A stretch of 64,000 nt of DNA from Strongyloides papillosus (Eukaryota; Nematoda; Chromadorea; Rhabditida; Strongyloididae), in assembly GCA_005656395.1 (NCBI GenBank), contig SRSI01000071.1, positions 1 through 64,000 on the forward strand. The letters are read 5' to 3'. A program made the position numbers and the translations under genes. Shown here one piece after another: positions 58,746 through 64,000 of this stretch. The notes below the pieces were generated by a model. It did no database searches and was not told where the DNA came from. It saw nothing but the letters and a program-made list of their open reading frames with translations. The first letter of the stretch is position 1. Every line of letters starts with the position of its first letter.

Positions 58746-59013
58746 TGTAATCCTGGCGGATTCTTCGAGAGCCGTAGAGGCTCCCGGGCTTTTACAATAC
58801 AACACGAAACTTTGTTTAAGAGTTTATTAAAGCAAAGGGTATTAGAATATAACAATAAAGTATATATATATATATAAGCTATGACAATGATATTATTTAC
58901 TATGATGTAAAATAGTCTTCATCCATTCCTTATATAGTCCTTGAGGGGATGGGCGTGTTCTTATTGATATGAACGTACGTACATTTCATCCGACACAGCT
59001 TCCCATGTTCACA
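58746..59013. mobile_element. Solo LTR, same family as 35691-40734
   Basis: 268 bp, TGTAATCCTGG...TTCACA, flanked by ATTG (58742-58745 and 59014-59017). It shows the same hairpin near the start (GAGAGCC...GGCTCCCG, one mismatch) and the CCTTATATAGTCC site. It has more differences from the two full-element LTRs than they have from each other, so it is probably older. Confidence 0.9.
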
Positions 59014-59044
59014 ATTGTGGTCAAATTACAATTTTTTTGAGGCT

Positions 59045-59306
59045 TGTGCTTGAGCTACAGAAATAGTTAGGGTGTCATTTTGTAGCCAAACGTTTGTTCT
59101 ACAAACGCATGGGACGGATTTTTAAAATATTGTTTTATTGCGGAATTATTTAAATTTAAAAATTAATAATAAATTTTTAATAACTTTTCCTAAACATGAA
59201 TGAAAATCTTTAGGAATATTTATTGAAGTCTGTGCTTGAGCTACAGAAATGGTTAGAATGTCATTTTGTAGCCAAGAGTTTGTTCTACAAACGCATCGGA
59301 CGGAAT
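59045..59306 (+). repeat. Two diverged copies of a ~76-bp line at 186-bp spacing
   Basis: 59045-59120 and 59231-59306 both read TGTGCTTGAGCTACAGAAAT, then GGTTAG/AGTTAG, TGTCATTTTGTAGCCAA, GTTTGTTCTACAAACGCAT and GGACGGA. TTTGTTCTACAAAC is itself a small inverted repeat. The TGAGCTACAG word recalls the GAGATACA motif of the repeat at 34.4-35.7 kb, perhaps by chance. Confidence 0.75.
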
Positions 59307-59750
59307 TTTGAAATATTATTTTTTAAGGGAAATATGGGTTAATCAATTAACTATGAAAAAAAGTTTTTTGAATTTTTAAAAGATTTTGGTATCACTAGAT
59401 TCATAATCTTATGCTGATTATAAATATGTTATTTATTATTTTTTATAATTAATTATTAGAATGTTATTTATCACTAAAAAAAGTAAATAATTTTCAACAA
59501 ATTTTTATCATTGGAATAATGTTTTTTTGAAAACAATGAGAATGTCAAGTTGCTAGTTATAATTAACTTCACTTTTCAGTATTCTAAGACTTTTGTATCA
59601 ATTCGTTAAATTGTCAAATCTCTTAATATTATTACTAATTATTAACAAGAAAAAAACTGCTTATTTTCTTTAGATCAAATGAATATCATCTAACTTTAAC
59701 TTATAGAATTTTTAATTTGTAGTGATTTATCAGTTTTCCCACCTTCTCAA

Positions 59751-59844
59751 GCCCTATTGGCGCGGTTGGTTAGCGCGTAGTACTTATAAGTTAAGATTGT
59801 TCTAGGCAATGCCAAGTTCATCAGTTTGAGCCTGTTATGGGGCA
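59751..59844 (+). tRNA. tRNA-Ile(UAU) with a 20-base intron
   Basis: GCCCTATTGGCGCGGTTGGT opens the gene. The anticodon TAT sits in CTTATA, and the intron at 59789-59808 lies one base 3' of it, as is usual for tRNA-Ile(UAU). The 3' part is ATGCCAAGTTCATCAG, TTTGAGC, CTGTTATGGGGCA. The acceptor pairs completely with one G-T. The anticodon stem (TAGTA/TGCCA) has one A-C mismatch and the T stem (ATCAG/CTGTT) one mismatch, so it may be a weakened or decaying copy. Confidence 0.8.
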
Positions 59845-61558
59845 AGAGGTTATATTTTATGTTTTAAACATTACAAAAATAAAACATTTTAATAGTCATA
59901 TTTCTCGGTTATTGAATCTTACATAAGTAAACAAATAGTAGGATACTAAAGAAAGGTTAGTTAATGGACATTTTGAATTATTTTTAAAGAAATTAAGAAA
60001 TATATTAAAATTTTTATTTTAAAATAGCAATATAATTGAAGTAATATTTCAAAATATATTTCGATGGTGCTTAAGTTCTGCTATTTTAAAAATAAAATTA
60101 TCAAACATGCAATTTATACATATCTAATTTTTTAGAACTAAAATATTGATTATGAATAATTAAAGTAAAACATTTATTTTTTATTCTTATTAGATTACAT
60201 TTATTGGGAAAATATTTTGTTTGTTAATTAACAAGTTTAACTAAAATATTTTTTGTAATGATATGTTTTAGTTACCTTACGAAAAAGTCGCAGAAATGGG
60301 GTCATACATATTCGTCAAAAAGCACACAGAAAAAGTGGTGACGAGAATTTATGTCATGCTTACTCTTCAAATAAACTTTATTCCAATCGTTGCATGTAGA
60401 AGAATTATAACGTTTAATAAAATTTAATTGTGTCTGGCGTTTTTTTTTGTTATTTTTTAGAATAAAAATTAATAAAATTGATCTCCACAATCTTTTGGCT
60501 AATTTAATTGATGAAAAAAGCAGAACTGTAGCGGAATTTAGGATGGCATATCATAGCAATTTATGTGAAATAAGAAATGAAAATTTTGAAAAATTAAATT
60601 TACTTGTAGGAGACTTTGCATATCATTTAAATGTGTTGGACATCTGGAAATGCCAATAACTACGGATTTAACGCAATATCTTGGTAAGTTTTTTTGTCAG
60701 CAGTTACAATTAGGTGATACCAGCGTTATTAATGAAGATTTAGTAAACTAATTAATTTTATTTCAGGTAATTGTTAATAAGTAGTAATTGATTCAGTTTG
60801 CGGAAAATGGAGAGATACTGGTAAAAAATACGATGTAAGAAGGTGAAATCAACGGTTAACTTAGTAATAGGAGCGGGTGATACTTTTAGTATTTCAAAAG
60901 TATGGTATATTTAATTTTTATCTATTATTGTTCTTTATTTAATAAAATTTTACTCAATTTACAATGTTATTTTTCCGTGTTTAATAAACGTTACACCAAA
61001 AATATATACTTTGTTTTTTAAAAATTAAAGACATTATTCCAGGGTGACGGATTTTTGTTTTTTTTCCCAGTGACGAGAACGCCGCCCAGGTTTACTAAAA
61101 TTTTAGTACAAACTCGTCACCAGTATTTCTGTGTGGTTGTCGGGATGATTTCTTACTACGAGATTTTGATTTTCTTTGAGGAAATGCACTTTGATATTAA
61201 ATGTTATATAGTAAAATTTATTTTTATTGGTTGCAAGCTATAAGAATTTACAACAACGATATTGTAAGATATTCAGATATGTGGATAATATAACCCTTAT
61301 ATTCCCAACATCTCAAAAAACAAGACACATAAATTTTGTTCCACTAGTACGGTGTTAGTTTTCAATAAATTGTAATGATCAATATAAATAAAATGCAATG
61401 TTCCTTTATAAGACTAAAAAAGTTAATATCATCAATATTGTGCCAATAAGAAGTTCAAAAATGATGTCTAACGAAAGAAATATATATATGATGAAAAATA
61501 AAAGTTTTTTGTATGTTGATTTTAAACACTGTCATATTTTGCTAATATGTTTGAATCA
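59845..61558. other. AT-rich region with an ~0.8-kb inverted-repeat block
   Basis: CACACAGAAAAAGTGGTGAC at 60323-60350 pairs in inverse with GTCACCAGTATTTCTGTGTG at 61110-61136. Between them, 60447-60659 is open for 70 codons (NKIDLHNLLANLIDEKSRT...) just after a splice-acceptor-like TTATTTTTTAG. Further GTAAGT/TTTCAG-like borders follow near 60684 and 60769. This could be a broken spliced gene carried by a foldback element; I do not recognise the protein. Confidence 0.45.
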
Positions 61559-62545
61559 AATAAAGCTGTAGTCTATGTCGAAGGTGAAACGGATCTTTCA
61601 TTAATGTCACTTTCAAGCAAATATTCATCAAGTGCTATTGAATTAGAACCAAGGAGAAAAAAAAGATAAAAATTAGAAAAATTATAAAAGAAGAAGATGA
61701 TGATGAACCAACATCACTAACTAATTTTCAATAGAGTGATGTACCCATTACAAAAAAAGGAAGACGTTCTGTAAATAAGATTGACAAAGTAGAATTTGAT
61801 GAAAGTGTTGTCAAAAATGTCAAAAGTAACATAGATTCATTTTTTCCAATTATCAATGAGTAAAAAAATAATAAGTTGTTTAGTGGAGATGGTTCCCGGG
61901 TGACTGAGATAGAAATAGAATTAAATAAATAAAGACTTTATTTAGACAGACCTGTATACTAGGAAAAACCTATTAAACCCTAAAAAGATAAAATTAATTA
62001 ATGTCTAATAGATGTACAATAAGATAACATAATGATGAATGTAAGTTTAAAAATAGTGATATATAATACATTATACCAGTGTTTTTATACTAAATAAAAA
62101 ACATCATTTTCTTAAAAAAGCAATCTGATTGTTTATAATCTCTTACTAATGCAAGAAAAAAATTTTAGAGCACACAAATGACTGTATGTCAGAAAAAAAT
62201 ATTTTAGAAAATTTGACATTAAATGAATTTTAAGGATTTATTAATAATTGTTTTTGACAGTTAGTTACAATGCTTCTGTTGGCATCTTATCATTTAGAAA
62301 CAAATAAAACATTGCAAACAAGTAAAAGACGTCGAGTACAAGATTTTTTAGACAATAAAAATGATGAGAACATCAATCCTATAGTTTCATTAGAAAATAT
62401 ATCAAATCTAAATGTAAAAAAAGAGCAACTTGTGAACAATGCATTGGTACATTTAGACAAAAATATAAAACAGTTACTTCTTGCAGTTATTGTGCTAAAA
62501 GTTATTGCAAGAATCACACTAAGTCAATATGTCTTTATGTTATAA
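61542..62545 (+). pseudogene. Decayed ORF pair, probably piggyBac transposase termini
   Basis: The first part (about 61549-61863) reads MFESNKAVVYVEGETDLSLM, shifts frame in an A-run near 61655, has one internal TAG, and continues SDVPITKKGRRSVNKIDKVEF. The second part (62270-62545) reads SKRRRVQDFLDNKNDENINP. One base is missing in the A-run near 62418; in the corrected phase the end shows a Cys/His pattern (CEQC...CSYC...YCKNH) like the zinc-binding C-terminus of piggyBac transposases. The catalytic core is absent. The N-part assignment is only by position; the C-part is a moderate match. Confidence 0.5.
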
Positions 62546-62611
62546 TATTTTAAAACGATAATTTTTTTATCTAAGAATTTTTTAACTAATATTTATATAT
62601 TTATTTAGAGT

Positions 62612-62705
62612 TGCATTTTTTGGGATGTCGGTACTTCGGGCAATAAAAATATGTATAGTCGCAATTTTTGAGATGTCGGGGTTTCAGGTTATAAAAAATA
62701 TGTTG
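62612..62705 (+). repeat. Short direct repeat with GGATGTCGG / AGATGTCGG
   Basis: Two ~50-base lines: GCATTTTTTGGGATGTCGGTACTTCGGGCAATAAAA-like and GCAATTTTTGAGATGTCGGGGTTTCAGG, each followed by ATAAAAA(T)ATATG. An inverted relative, CCCAACATCTCAAAAAA, lies at about 61298-61314, so these may be the ends of the decayed element between them. Confidence 0.5.
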
Positions 62706-63697
62706 GTACCTTAAGAGATAAAATTTAAAATATAGCGCCTGAGATAAAAAAATACAATAAAGAAATTAAAGTTACAATTATCTACTACATTTATGCTAAT
62801 TAATTTTTTATATAGATTCAGGCACTCCTATACTGACATATAACAATTGATAAATAGTTTAACCCTTATAATTAAATTAAACATTAATAACTAGGAGGTA
62901 GGGTGACAAAATGATGATACAATAAATTAAAGTTTTGGAAATAATGAAGAAGATAATGATTGTTTACTATATATAAAATTTATGCCAATCATCTAGAAGA
63001 TTCCCGAGTAATCATTTATTTTCTCCTTATTTTGATTGTTTCGTGATGGGAACACCACTATATATAATGATGTCAAGTTAAAAAACTATGTGTAAATTTA
63101 AAGATAATTAACAAAATATTAATTACTATCATCTAAAGAAAGTATATACAAGGTTAAATTCCGAATTAATGAACTCATTTGTTTTGACGTAAAAGTGTCC
63201 ACGTATATTGGAAGATAGATTACTGTATTTTTACAAGAATTTAATAGCACTCCGACAACATTAATTATTTTTATATATTATTCGATCTTTCCTTTGGATT
63301 ACTAACATACCAAGTGGCATTTAACCGCGATCCCTACTCTGCGAAATTAAAAAAGTAAACTTTTTTCGCTTTTTTTTATTACTTGAAATATTATGTGTTC
63401 TTTAACAAATATGTCTTTTGAAATTTGAAAAAAAGTAAATTTTTAATTAATTTTTGTTTTAAAATGCTTTCTTTGAAGAAAAAAAAGCGTCTACTATTTC
63501 CGAATTAATCTTCGAATATACTTTTCTAAATAATTTTAATTATTATTTTGTTAATTATCTTTAAATTTATACATAGCTTTTTAACTTGACATAATTATAT
63601 ATAACATTTAATATCAAAGTCCGCTTCACCAAGGAAATTCAAAATTTCGTGATAAAGAATATTTCGACAACTTTTTTACGAACCTGCATGCACTCGC
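62706..63697. other. AT-rich gap, nothing recognised
   Basis: No gene, RNA or bounded repeat seen before the tRNA-Cys. Confidence 0.6.
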
Positions 63698-63769
63698 GGG
63701 GATATAGCTCAGCGGTAGAGCATGTGACTGCAGATCATATGGTACCCGGTTCAATCCCGGGTGTCCCCT
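63698..63769 (+). tRNA. tRNA-Cys(GCA)
   Basis: A 72-base cloverleaf: acceptor GGGGATA/TGTCCCC (one G-T, one A-G at the inner end), D arm GCTCAGCGGTAGAGC, anticodon loop CTGCAGA with anticodon GCA, and T arm CCCGGTTCAATCCCGGG. It is uninterrupted. A and B box promoters are intact. Discriminator T. Confidence 0.95.
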
Positions 63770-64000
63770 AAGTCTGGCGTTCTTTTATGTAAACACTTGT
63801 TTATTACATCGAAGCACGTTGTATCTTTATATTTATAATAATATAAAAAACAAGTATTGGATTTTCTTTACCACATTTTTAAAAAATGTTTACAATTAAA
63901 TTAAAAATGAAATAATACTGCAAGCATCGAAATATATTATTATTTATATATTTAAAAATTAAAGTATGTCTTTAATAATTAAAAATTGATAAATCCTTAT
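63770..64000. other. Right edge, AT-rich
   Basis: Nothing recognised. Confidence 0.6.

Overview
The window looks like nuclear DNA of a small-genome nematode, most likely from the AT-rich clade IV group around Strongyloides. I infer this from the very high AT content, introns of about 40-60 bases with GTAAG...TTTAG borders, nematode-like tRNA genes, and proteins that resemble worm COQ-3, LRP, RPN-13, IFFB-1, ZEN-4, ACDH and malic enzyme. The species is not proven by the sequence.

The left half (about 1-31,000) is ordinary gene territory. In order it holds: COQ3 methyltransferase (minus), a 2,063-residue LDL-receptor-related protein (plus), proteasome ubiquitin receptor Rpn13/ADRM1 (minus), a repeat island (11.4-13.9 kb), translation factor eIF5B (plus), a kinesin-6 of the MKLP1/ZEN-4 type (plus), isobutyryl-CoA-type acyl-CoA dehydrogenase (minus), a secreted single-EGF protein (minus), malic enzyme (minus) and a small secreted TIL-domain inhibitor (plus). 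COQ3 and LRP carry small indels that break otherwise well conserved frames, so either the assembly has indel errors or the genes are damaged.

From 30.6 kb rightward, mobile DNA dominates. An ABCA-type transporter relic runs on the minus strand from 43.9 to 30.6 kb. It is cut by an apparently intact 1,287-bp mariner with a DD34D transposase, and by about 9 kb of nested DNA: a degenerate tandem repeat, a 5,044-bp LTR retrotransposon with an AT-hook integrase tail and a 1,448-bp foldback element inside it, and a second inverted-repeat element. The relic ends at a 2-kb near-complete palindrome. Then comes a composite bounded by 46-bp inverted repeats, holding a decayed DIRS-like gag/RT/RNase H unit and a piggyBac transposase fragment.

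The right end (54-64 kb) is a scattered tRNA region. Two of its tRNA genes are split by transposons: tRNA-Pro(UGG) by a 1,286-bp element with a perfect 9-bp target duplication, and tRNA-Thr(UGU) by a 1,275-bp element flanked by TA. tRNA-Ile(UAU) with a 20-base intron and tRNA-Cys(GCA) are uninterrupted. Three related copies of the 9-bp-duplicating element lie in the window, one of them itself interrupted by the composite element.

The host genes are unrelated housekeeping genes with no shared pathway. The real story is the nested transposon landscape and its hits in tRNA genes and an ABC transporter.
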